From CAYJAD01 sp964371505 (GTDB taxonomy: Bacteria; Desulfobacterota; Desulfovibrionia; Desulfovibrionales; Desulfovibrionaceae), in assembly GCA_964371505.1 (NCBI GenBank), contig CAYJNG010000139.1, positions 1 through 5,191 of the forward strand: a stretch of 5,191 bases of DNA, written 5' to 3'. Shown in pieces: positions 1-5,191 of this stretch (positions within the stretch are counted from its first letter, which is position 1; the number at the start of each line of letters is the position of its first letter). A program made the position numbers and the translations under genes. The notes beneath the pieces were generated by a model. The model was not told where the DNA came from, searched no databases, and saw nothing but the letters and a program-made list of their open reading frames with translations.

Positions 1-1595
1 TTCTCTTGTGCCGTGCCGTCAAAGCAACGAGGGCCATTGACCTTATCCAAGTCAGCCCCATAAAAAGCAAACAGCTGCTGCGGATGAAAGCTAAACTTAT
101 AGTCAAATTCCTCGCGGCAAATATCCGCAGAGCCCGACGTATAAGCGCTAAATATGCGACTATACTCTGTGTAAGAGCCTTTGACACTTTCAAACTTACC
201 ATACACAAATATGCCCAAATTCACTGCCAGTAAGAGCACCATGGCGCGCAAGAGCCCTGTTGCCACCCGTGCGCTTCTGCCTTCACGCACGCTTTGTATG
301 CAAAAAATCATACTTAAGGGTAGCAAGTAAATATAAAATCCGTACCGCGCCCACCAGCTCTCAGGGTGCAGCGCCGTGCATAAAGCAATAAAGATTAAGA
401 AAGGAGCCAGTACAGCCTTACGCAAGGTGTAAAAATACGGCAAGGCCAAGCTCAACAGCACTATGGCCAAAAAGAGCGGCCCCCAACCTGCCACGCGTGC
501 GCTGGCCCCCATGGTGGCAATGACTTCCGCTTGTGTAATGCGTAAAGGATTCAATTTGAGGGTAGAATCTCCTTCACCATTGCGCATATTAGCCGTCTCG
601 CCGGCAAGGGATAAGAACAATTTTTCAAAGCGATTCTTACCGGTGAAGTTGGTGGGATGTTCTTTAATGGCAATATGATCTGTGCCTTCACCTGCCAAGG
701 GGGACAATATATGCTTACCTGCCATTACATTGGTTATATAAGGATTATACCCCAAAATACCCACACCCAATAAAGCCACAGGCAGGCCCAAGTACAAACA
801 TTTTTTTACGGCAGCCATGAGGCTTTTTTGCGCAAAGAGCACATAAGCAAAGAGCATGCAAAAGGCCACAAAGGGAAAAAGCCCTCCCGACATTTTACAG
901 CTAAAAGCCAAAGAGCCCGCCATAATAAACATGATATAATCAAGCGCTTGAGCTTTATTTCTTACCATAAGCGTGAGCGAAAGCAGAATATACAGCATCA
1001 TGGCATAAAGCACATAGTCCACCAAGTGCATATAAGCCAATTGCACAAAAACAAAGCTAAACACGGTAAAAAAAGCAAAAATATTTTGCTGCCTTACAGC
1101 CACGCCAAATTGAGCAGAAAAGTATTTGATATACGCCCATAAGCCCGCAGCTAGCAAGGCATTGATCACCATATAAGCATTACTGCTAGGAAAAAGACGC
1201 AACATCTCCCCTGCAAAAATCTCCACAGCTTTGGGATACGCATCCCCCCAATATGATTGCACAGATGTGTTAAAGACATTTTGCCCCGCCGCCAAGGCAT
1301 TGGCTATGGGTTGATGATACCACACACCATCGTAAGAAAAATCCGGAATGGGGAGAGATATTACAAAGAAAAGAGCGCATAGGCCTAGTATGTTTCGTAA
1401 AAAGAGCAAGAGCTGTGCTGTGTCTTCCATAATATAGGCCATAAGGCCCACACAAAGAAAAACAGCTAAGGGAAGCGCCAAAGGGAAATTCCCTGCAAAA
1501 AAAATCATATATAGGGATTGAATACTAATGGTACCCACAAGGAGCAGTAAAAAAAAGAAAGCATAACATTGCTGCGTGCTGGCACGACGTATCAT
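1..1595 (-). CDS. Multi-pass membrane protein, probable GT-C-type glycosyltransferase (3' end off window)
   Basis: An uninterrupted frame of 531 codons runs from ATG at 1595 to the left edge, so the C-terminus is missing. GAGG lies 7 bases before the ATG, and an in-frame TGA four codons upstream fixes this as the first possible start. The protein is very hydrophobic, with about ten probable membrane segments (for example residues 11-33, 38-55, 62-82, 172-188, 193-211, 220-232, 238-254, 266-283, 371-388, 396-408, 418-434 and 448-466). After the third segment comes an acidic, aromatic loop, PDFSYDGVWYHQP (84-96). It resembles the 'D..-YHLP' motif in the first periplasmic loop of many GT-C/GT39-like glycosyltransferases, where acidic residues bind metal and the lipid-linked donor. 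A large polar loop (about 290-368) and HPESWWARYGFYIY (410-423) also fit that class. Function is inferred from topology and the loop motif only; another polytopic envelope protein is possible. It lies 64 bases after thyX on the same strand. Confidence 0.8.
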   Translation of the reverse strand, partial: MIRRASTQQCYAFFFLLLLVGTISIQSLYMIFFAGNFPLALPLAVFLCVGLMAYIMEDTAQLLLFLRNILGLCALFFVISLPIPDFSYDGVWYHQPIANALAAGQNVFNTSVQSYWGDAYPKAVEIFAGEMLRLFPSSNAYMVINALLAAGLWAYIKYFSAQFGVAVRQQNIFAFFTVFSFVFVQLAYMHLVDYVLYAMMLYILLSLTLMVRNKAQALDYIMFIMAGSLAFSCKMSGGLFPFVAFCMLFAYVLFAQKSLMAAVKKCLYLGLPVALLGVGILGYNPYITNVMAGKHILSPLAGEGTDHIAIKEHPTNFTGKNRFEKLFLSLAGETANMRNGEGDSTLKLNPLRITQAEVIATMGASARVAGWGPLFLAIVLLSLALPYFYTLRKAVLAPFLIFIALCTALHPESWWARYGFYIYLLPLSMIFCIQSVREGRSARVATGLLRAMVLLLAVNLGIFVYGKFESVKGSYTEYSRIFSAYTSGSADICREEFDYKFSFHPQQLFAFYGADLDKVNGPRCFDGTAQE

Positions 1596-1606
1596 AACAA
1601 AACCTC
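1596..1606 (-). promoter_or_regulatory. Ribosome binding site of the membrane protein gene
   Basis: GAGG at 1603-1606 is followed by a 7-base spacer and ATG at 1595. This and the in-frame stop just upstream decide the start codon. Confidence 0.6.
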
Positions 1607-1659
1607 AAACAAAAATCTTTTATACAGGGCAGGAAACACGAAACTTAGCAAGACATGCA

Positions 1660-2376
1660 TTACGCTGTCGGGTAGCGCCCACAACAAAACTTCCCTTCGG
1701 GGCAAAGTTTTGTTTTTTCGCAAGGAGCCCCTGCATGAGCAAAAACCTGCGGTAAAATATCGCGACAAATGCTGAGCATATTTTGCGCCACAATACGTAT
1801 TTCCCATTGCGCGCGCGTGCAACAGCGATGCGCAAAAAAGTTGAGTAAAGCGCGGCAATTCATGCTCACCACCACGCGCGTCTCTGCAGCTTGCGGTAGC
1901 ACAAAGCGCGCATCTTCATTGGCTTTGGAGCTACCGCCGGCTTCCAATAAGGCGTGAATATCGGCATAAGCACTGCCCACTTCCTGCATAAAAGCCTCAA
2001 ACCGTACCAAGGCAGCAGGGTTTTTAGCAATGGCTGGCGGTATAATATAATTACAGTCAGCGCCATTAACATAGCGCTGGCTTTGCTGCGAGTACGAAGC
2101 AATGCGGTGGCGCACCAATTGATGCGATAAAGCGCGGGATACTCCCTCAATGGCAAAGGTAAAGCTCACATGCTCTATGGGGCTTTCATGGCCGGAGTCC
2201 ATGATTTTTTCAATAAGCTCTCCTTGTTTTTGCGGGCTTACTTCCCCTTCCACCAAATCTTGCCACATATCCCCCACAAAACCTTGATAATAACACTGCC
2301 TACAGGCAGCATAAATAACCGATAAGGGATGGGGAGTATGGCTTAACAATTGAACTTGAGAGGTGACAGCAGGCAT
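1660..2376 (-). CDS. thyX: Flavin-dependent thymidylate synthase ThyX
   Basis: ThyX is a cytoplasmic FAD enzyme that makes dTMP from dUMP, using methylenetetrahydrofolate as carbon donor and NAD(P)H as reductant. The 238-residue protein has the ThyX signature RHRX7S (RHRIASYSQQS, 89-99) continuing into QR, which binds nucleotide and flavin. It also has HESPIEHVSF (63-72), EDARFVLP (154-161), the N/R-containing SMNCRALLNFFAHR (171-184) and AQWEIR (189-194). Length is normal for the family. The tail carries a cysteine cluster, C219, C225, C231 and C232, ending CPEGKFCCGR. The start is ATG 2376 because AAGGAG sits 6 bases upstream; an in-frame TTG at 2415 would add 13 residues but lies inside a hairpin and lacks such a site. 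The gene follows the CI-like regulator after 89 bases that hold a palindrome, a promoter candidate and a terminator-like hairpin, so it may be regulated separately from hflKC. Confidence 0.97.
   Translation of the reverse strand: MPAVTSQVQLLSHTPHPLSVIYAACRQCYYQGFVGDMWQDLVEGEVSPQKQGELIEKIMDSGHESPIEHVSFTFAIEGVSRALSHQLVRHRIASYSQQSQRYVNGADCNYIIPPAIAKNPAALVRFEAFMQEVGSAYADIHALLEAGGSSKANEDARFVLPQAAETRVVVSMNCRALLNFFAHRCCTRAQWEIRIVAQNMLSICRDILPQVFAHAGAPCEKTKLCPEGKFCCGRYPTA
1683..1718 (+). terminator. Plus-strand intrinsic-terminator-like hairpin inside the thyX 3' end
   Basis: Read on the plus strand, arm AACAAAACTT (1683-1692) pairs perfectly with AAGTTTTGTT (1705-1714). An inner CCC-TTCG-GGG helix (1693-1702) has a stable TTCG tetraloop, with two bases bulged (1703-1704). 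The plus strand continues TTTT (1715-1718). This has the shape of a Rho-independent terminator for transcripts antisense to thyX. On the minus strand the same stem is followed only by a weak T-rich stretch interrupted by G. The bases encode conserved ThyX tail residues, so part of the symmetry may be chance. No plus-strand gene feeds into it. Confidence 0.4.
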
Positions 2377-2388
2377 GCTTTTCTCCTT
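2377..2388 (-). promoter_or_regulatory. Ribosome binding site of thyX
   Basis: AAGGAG (2383-2388) is followed by a 6-base spacer and ATG at 2376. It decides the start against the upstream in-frame TTG at 2415. The site begins two bases after the T-run of the upstream hairpin. Confidence 0.85.
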
Positions 2389-2390
2389 GC

Positions 2391-2429
2391 AAAAAAATAA
2401 GGGAGAAAGGAACAAGCCCTCCTCCCTTA
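2391..2429 (-). terminator. Strong intrinsic terminator or leader attenuator just before thyX
   Basis: On the minus strand TAAGGGAG (2422-2429) pairs with CTCCCTTA (2398-2405) over 8 bp. The stem continues with GAGG (2418-2421) against CCTT (2407-2410), one bulged T (2406), and a 7-base loop (2411-2417). Seven T residues (2391-2397) follow at once. This is a classic Rho-independent terminator and would end the hflK-hflC-regulator transcript. Only the thyX ribosome binding site separates it from the thyX ATG, so no promoter fits downstream of it. Either thyX depends on read-through, making it an attenuator, or the hairpin caps the 5' end of the thyX mRNA. Confidence 0.75.
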
Positions 2430-2435
2430 AGCGGT

Positions 2436-2463
2436 ATCATATACAAGCTTAAAATAATTTCAA
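2436..2463 (-). promoter_or_regulatory. Candidate sigma70-type promoter for thyX
   Basis: On the minus strand TTGAAA (2458-2463) and TATGAT (2436-2441) are separated by 16 bases; each differs from consensus at one position. The predicted transcription start is near 2429, the first base of the terminator-like stem. The -35 box lies inside the palindrome at 2445-2467. Called by eye in AT-rich intergenic DNA, so no more than a good candidate. Confidence 0.5.
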
Positions 2464-2467
2464 GCTT
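2445..2467. promoter_or_regulatory. 23-bp near-perfect palindrome, candidate operator
   Basis: Plus-strand half-sites AAGCTTAAAAT and ATTTCAAGCTT flank a central A (2456). Ten of the eleven base pairs are symmetric; only the seventh pair (A/C) fails. It overlaps the last two bases of the regulator stop codon at its right end and covers the -35 box and most of the spacer of the thyX promoter candidate. As RNA it could form a hairpin, but no U-tract follows on either strand, so a protein-binding site is the better reading. The CI-like repressor encoded next to it is the obvious candidate binder (inference). Confidence 0.5.
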
Positions 2468-3161
2468 AGATGTTTTGTAAAACCCACACCACTTTGCCCA
2501 AGAGGCGTTGGTTTAACTTTTGTACAGGTAAACGTGCTTCGGGGTAGCCCGCAGCATCAGAGCGCAAAATATAGTGCTCCGTGTCGCTGTCAAGATACAC
2601 ACGCCTGATAACCACACCTTCATGCGGCCAGAATAAAGCATAAGCCATGCCAGAAACAGGCACCTTTGCTGTACTGTCTACACCCACATAAGCTGCGCGC
2701 TTAATGCAGGGCTCCATATTAGGCGCTTCCATACGTAATACTTGCACGCCTGCTTCAGCAAAGGACAAAGGCAAAGATATTTTGCCTGCACCAGCCAACA
2801 TGGGAAGTGCACCTTCATCGCTATAATCACAAGTCATGGTATACACTGTGCTTAGTACGCTTTTTGTGGAATGCTCCCCATAGAGTACTGGGCTGTCCGC
2901 AAGGCCCATTTGCGGGCCTTCTTGGGGCAAATATCCTGCCTCAGTACGTAAATACATGGGGCCAACACCTTGCTTTATCCAATCTGGGTTTAAACCAAAC
3001 TTTTCAAAAAGTTTCATTACCCACTCAGCCGGCACAGAGTTACGTCTTTTGGCATCAGAAATGCTTGATTGACGAATCTCCAAAAGCTCAGCTATTTCCA
3101 CCTGTGTCTTGGTGGTGGTAGCAAATTTAATGCGTTCATAAGCTTCTTGAAACGAGGACAT
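2466..3161 (-). CDS. Phage CI-type transcriptional regulator with S24 peptidase-like domain lacking the catalytic dyad
   Basis: The 231-residue protein has an N-terminal helix-turn-helix of the phage CI repressor type (about 4-68). Its recognition-helix region is RQSSISDAKRRNSVP (30-44), and the DNA-binding half ends with the family's typical NPDWIKQGVGPMYLR (58-72). A variable linker (about 73-120) leads to LAGAGKISLP (122-131), which resembles the Ala-Gly cleavage region of LexA/CI proteins. A LexA/signal-peptidase-like fold follows (about 138-229). The expected G-x-S-M-E-P reads A-P-N-M-E-P (146-151), replacing the nucleophilic Ser by Asn148. The general-base Lys of the usual V-K-R reads I-R-R, Arg186. 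The 38-residue spacing matches LexA-type dyads. It is probably a DNA-binding repressor unable to cleave itself. ATG 3161 is chosen for its strong GAGGGGAGG site; a TTG at 3191 would add ten residues but lies in a palindrome. It is probably co-transcribed with hflKC. Confidence 0.9.
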   Translation of the reverse strand: MSSFQEAYERIKFATTTKTQVEIAELLEIRQSSISDAKRRNSVPAEWVMKLFEKFGLNPDWIKQGVGPMYLRTEAGYLPQEGPQMGLADSPVLYGEHSTKSVLSTVYTMTCDYSDEGALPMLAGAGKISLPLSFAEAGVQVLRMEAPNMEPCIKRAAYVGVDSTAKVPVSGMAYALFWPHEGVVIRRVYLDSDTEHYILRSDAAGYPEARLPVQKLNQRLLGKVVWVLQNI

Positions 3162-3173
3162 TTGCCTCCCCTC
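3162..3173 (-). promoter_or_regulatory. Ribosome binding site of the CI-like regulator
   Basis: GAGGGGAGG (3165-3173) stands 3 bases before ATG 3161. The first GAGG of this tract is 8 bases away, so at least one register is well placed. It supports the ATG over the TTG at 3191. Confidence 0.75.
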
Positions 3174-3181
3174 ACTTTCTA

Positions 3182-3197
3182 TAATACTCAAGTATTA
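3182..3197. promoter_or_regulatory. 16-bp palindrome between hflC and the regulator, candidate operator
   Basis: TAATACT (3182-3188) and AGTATTA (3191-3197) are perfect 7-base inverted arms around a CA centre. It fills most of the 37-base gap between the hflC stop and the regulator ATG. A TATTAT (-10-like, 3181-3186, minus strand) overlaps one arm, but no convincing -35 lies 16-18 bases upstream. The half-site differs from that of the palindrome at 2445-2467. Possible autoregulatory operator (inference). Confidence 0.45.
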
Positions 3198-3198
3198 G

Positions 3199-4056
3199 TT
3201 AATTATTTTCTTGGATGGGCGCCAGTACGGGGTCATCACTGGAAAGCACTATACGGCTATTTTCCCGCAATGAATTACGTAATACCTCAAGCCCTTTTTG
3301 GAATTCATAAAATTCCGGAGCTTTACCAAAAGCATTGGCAAAAATTTGTGCTGCTTCAGCATCGCCTTCACCGCGGATAATTTCCGCTTTTTTATTGGCT
3401 TCTGCTATGATAACAGCCTTTTGCCTATCTGCATCAGAACGGATACGTGTGGACTCTTCCACACCTTCCGAACGGTATTGCTTGGCCTGACGCTCACGCT
3501 CAGCTTGCATACGCTCAAAAATGGCTCTTTGGTTTTCTGCCGGCAAGTCTGTACGCTTAATACGTACATCCACCACTTCCACACCAAAGGGCTTCATAAG
3601 CTCTGCCACACGTTGCGTTACTTCTTCCATAATTTTAGCACGCTGCGAGGACACCACCTCTGTTAAGGTGTAGCCACCCACAAGGGCGCGTAATTGCGAA
3701 TACACCACGTCATCAAGGCGAGCTTGCGCTCCTGGTATGGTGCGCATGGTCTGGTAAAATTGCAAAGGATTTTCTATGCGCCAACGGGCATAGTTGTCCA
3801 ACACAATGGCCTTCTTATCCACGGTAAAAGCTTCTGTGGGGCGCGCGTCATAGTCCAAAATACGTGCATCAAAATAGAGCACATTTTGAATAAATGGCAG
3901 CTTAAAATGCAGGCCTGGGCCATACACTTCATCCTTAGGCACACCCAATTGTAATACAATGGCTTTTTCTGTTTCGTGTACAGTGAAAAAACTTTGTCCC
4001 ACCAAAACAACAACAATAAAAAGCGCAATACCAAGAGAAAGAGGATTATTTTTCAT
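3199..4056 (-). CDS. hflC: HflC, FtsH-modulating SPFH/band 7 membrane protein
   Basis: HflC pairs with HflK in a large inner-membrane complex that encloses FtsH and tunes its proteolysis; the bulk faces the periplasm. The 285-residue protein starts with a short cytoplasmic tail and one membrane anchor (about 7-24, rich in I, V and L). An SPFH/band 7 domain follows from about residue 25, containing ETEKAIVLQLG (28-38), GPGLHFKLPF (46-55), and further on VVDVRIKRTDLP and AENQRAIFERMQAERERQA. A charged, probably helical stretch then runs through EGVEESTRIRSDADRQKAVIIAEA-type heptads to RGEGDAEAAQIFA, typical of HflC. It is somewhat shorter than the E. coli protein (334 residues), mainly at the C-terminal end. 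The ATG overlaps the hflK TAA by one base (TAATG), with GGAGG 6 bases upstream, so the two subunits are probably translationally coupled for balanced assembly. Confidence 0.95.
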   Translation of the reverse strand: MKNNPLSLGIALFIVVVLVGQSFFTVHETEKAIVLQLGVPKDEVYGPGLHFKLPFIQNVLYFDARILDYDARPTEAFTVDKKAIVLDNYARWRIENPLQFYQTMRTIPGAQARLDDVVYSQLRALVGGYTLTEVVSSQRAKIMEEVTQRVAELMKPFGVEVVDVRIKRTDLPAENQRAIFERMQAERERQAKQYRSEGVEESTRIRSDADRQKAVIIAEANKKAEIIRGEGDAEAAQIFANAFGKAPEFYEFQKGLEVLRNSLRENSRIVLSSDDPVLAPIQENN

Positions 4057-5191
4057 TACTTACCTCCCCCTACAGTGCTTTTAGTGGAAGAAGGAGCCGG
4101 TGCCCCTTGCGTAAGCGGCAAGAAAGGTAATGTGCGATCTGCTGCTCCAGAAGGTACAATAATTTTTTCATTTGCATGGGTTAAAATATCTTCCATAGCT
4201 TCAAAATACAGACGTTGTTTAGTAATATCCTGCGCCTTTTCGTACTCGGTAAGTACAGATAAGAAGCGCGCAGCTCTACCCGTGGCATTTTGCACGCGGG
4301 TTTCTTTATAAGCTTGAGCTTGGTTTTCTAGCTGCGCCCCTTCACCGCGAGCCTTTGGCAAAATCTCGTTACGATAAGCTTCAGCTTCATTGATAATGCG
4401 GCTCTTATCCTCACGGGCAGAAGCTACATCTTTAAAGGCATCAATAACTTCTTGCGGCGGATGCACATCTTGCAACTGCACGGCAATAATTTGCACGCCC
4501 ACTTCATAGCGATTCAAAATATTTTGCAAAAGCTCGGTAGCATCGCTTTGAATACGTATCTTACCATCGGTCAAAGCGGAGTCAATCATGCTTTTCCCTA
4601 TAACTTCACGCATGGCAGCTTCTGCGGCATTACGTACCACAGCGGCTTGATTTGTTACGTTAAAGAGATATTCCACCGGATCTTTGATTTTATATTGCAC
4701 GCTAAATTGCACGTTAACAATGTTTTCATCACCTGTCAGCATGGAGGCTTCTTCTGGCACGGTGCGCAATTGCCCCTGCTGAAAAGTGAGACCTTGCCCC
4801 ACAGAACGAAAACCTACTTCGCCACGTAAAATCTGTGTTACTTTAGGCTTATACACAGTTTCAATGGGTATTGGTAAATGATAATGTGGACCTGGGCCCA
4901 CAGTACGTACGTATTTACCAAAGCGCAAAACCACGCCTTCTTCATCGGGTTCCACAATGAATATTCCCGATAAAAGCCACAGTACCACCAGTGCCCCACC
5001 CATGAACCATAGGCCCTTACCTGCAGGTAATTGCACACGGCCACGAAGGGGGTTTTCAGGCATTTTTCTAAAGTTCATAGGGGGCTTGCGATCATTATCG
5101 CCGCCATTGTCGCCATTATCATTGTTATGATTATTATTATCTCCACCACCAAAGGGGGATTGACGCGACTGCCTCTGCCGTTTTTCTTGTA
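4056..5191 (-). CDS. hflK: HflK, FtsH-modulating SPFH/band 7 membrane protein (5' end off window)
   Basis: HflK is the partner of HflC in the inner-membrane cage around the FtsH protease. The frame is open to the right edge, so the true start is outside. The first visible internal Met (ATG 5078) is preceded by at least 37 more codons giving an Arg/Gln-rich stretch, then FGGG and an Asn/Asp/Gly-rich tract. This matches the glycine-rich cytoplasmic tail of HflK proteins, so ATG 5078 should not be taken as the start. Numbering from that Met, a membrane anchor lies at about 24-43. The SPFH domain then runs from EPDEEGVVLRFGKY through TGDENIVNVQFSVQYKI, AAMREVIGKS and VQLQDVHPPQEVIDAFKDV. An Ala/Glu-rich helical region (NEAEAYRNEILPKARGEG) follows, and the tail is Pro/Ser/Gly-rich. 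The stop codon overlaps the hflC start. Confidence 0.95.
   Translation of the reverse strand, partial: QEKRQRQSRQSPFGGGDNNNHNNDNGDNGGDNDRKPPMNFRKMPENPLRGRVQLPAGKGLWFMGGALVVLWLLSGIFIVEPDEEGVVLRFGKYVRTVGPGPHYHLPIPIETVYKPKVTQILRGEVGFRSVGQGLTFQQGQLRTVPEEASMLTGDENIVNVQFSVQYKIKDPVEYLFNVTNQAAVVRNAAEAAMREVIGKSMIDSALTDGKIRIQSDATELLQNILNRYEVGVQIIAVQLQDVHPPQEVIDAFKDVASAREDKSRIINEAEAYRNEILPKARGEGAQLENQAQAYKETRVQNATGRAARFLSVLTEYEKAQDITKQRLYFEAMEDILTHANEKIIVPSGAADRTLPFLPLTQGAPAPSSTKSTVGGGK
4057..4070 (-). promoter_or_regulatory. Ribosome binding site of hflC within the hflK 3' end
   Basis: GGAGG (4063-4067), preceded by further Gs, stands 6 bases before the hflC ATG at 4056. It encodes the Gly-rich end of HflK and overlaps the coupled TAATG junction. 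Confidence 0.8.
5091..5150 (-). repeat. Low-complexity Asn/Asp/Gly codon tract in the hflK N-terminal region
   Basis: About 20 codons are almost only AAT, GAT, GGC and GGT-type triplets, including a run of three consecutive AAT (5130-5138). The encoded segment is a hydrophilic, surely disordered stretch of N, D, G and one H just before the membrane anchor. A Gly-rich tail is usual in HflK; the Asn bias here is stronger than in the E. coli protein as I recall it. The short triplet runs could vary in copy number between strains. Confidence 0.6.

Noticed and set aside
1610..1650. Possible promoter for the membrane protein gene (TATAAA near 1617-1622, with TTGCTA upstream)
   Set aside because: Spacing from TTGCTA is about 21 bases and no better -35 is present; read-through from thyX is simpler.
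1592..1858. Minus-strand 88-codon open frame overlapping thyX and running to the membrane protein start
   Set aside because: It is a different frame through the certain ThyX coding sequence and shows no family features.
2377..2415. Extended ThyX start at TTG 2415
   Set aside because: The added residues would be encoded by the terminator hairpin and ribosome binding site; ATG 2376 has AAGGAG at ideal spacing.
2466..3161. Prophage remnant around the CI-like gene
   Set aside because: No integrase, Cro, structural gene or attachment-like repeat is visible and both flanks are housekeeping genes in the same orientation.
3162..3191. Extended start of the CI-like regulator at TTG 3191
   Set aside because: The TTG has no well-placed ribosome binding site and lies in the palindrome, whereas ATG 3161 has a strong GAGGGGAGG just upstream and begins right before the conserved helix-turn-helix.
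3298..3666. Plus-strand open frames of about 100-125 codons opposite hflC, hflK, the regulator and the membrane protein (for example 3298-3666, 4452-4829, 828-1142)
   Set aside because: All lie opposite well-supported minus-strand genes, have composition expected of antisense shadows and show no ribosome binding sites or domains.
2444..4379. AAGCTT hexamers as a repeated operator through the operon
   Set aside because: Several copies occur inside coding sequence as ordinary Ala/Leu/Glu codon combinations; only the pair at 2445-2467 forms an extended palindrome.

Overview
All five genes lie on the minus strand and read from the right edge to the left edge. In transcription order they are: hflK (5' end off the window), hflC, a phage CI-type regulator with an S24 peptidase-like C-terminal half, thyX, and a large multi-pass membrane protein (3' end off the window). 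No tRNA, rRNA, CRISPR array, insertion sequence or plus-strand gene can be supported, and no gene-free gap is longer than about 90 bases.

The organism is a Gram-negative bacterium, because HflK/HflC are inner-membrane partners of FtsH whose bulk lies in the periplasm. DNA composition is moderately AT-leaning. The ThyX tail (CPEGKFCCGR) and the PF07022-like CI repressor architecture remind me of Desulfovibrionaceae and relatives. That placement is inference from memory, not from a search.

hflK and hflC are coupled by a TAATG stop/start overlap with a strong ribosome binding site inside the hflK 3' end. The CI-like regulator follows after a 37-base gap that holds a 16-base palindrome. Its gene stop lies in a second, 23-base near-perfect palindrome. 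That palindrome overlaps the -35 box of a good sigma70-type promoter candidate for thyX. The predicted start of that transcript falls on the first bases of a strong hairpin plus U-tract, directly in front of the thyX ribosome binding site. The membrane protein follows thyX after 64 bases with no clear terminator between, so the two may be co-transcribed.

Functionally, HflKC controls membrane proteolysis by FtsH, ThyX makes dTMP, and the last gene looks like a GT-C-type glycosyltransferase or related envelope protein. The most unusual part is the regulator and its surroundings. Its S24 domain has lost both catalytic residues (Ser to Asn, Lys to Arg), so it should not be switched by RecA-stimulated self-cleavage. 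It is bracketed by two palindromes that could be operators, and it sits between an FtsH-modulator operon and an essential nucleotide gene.
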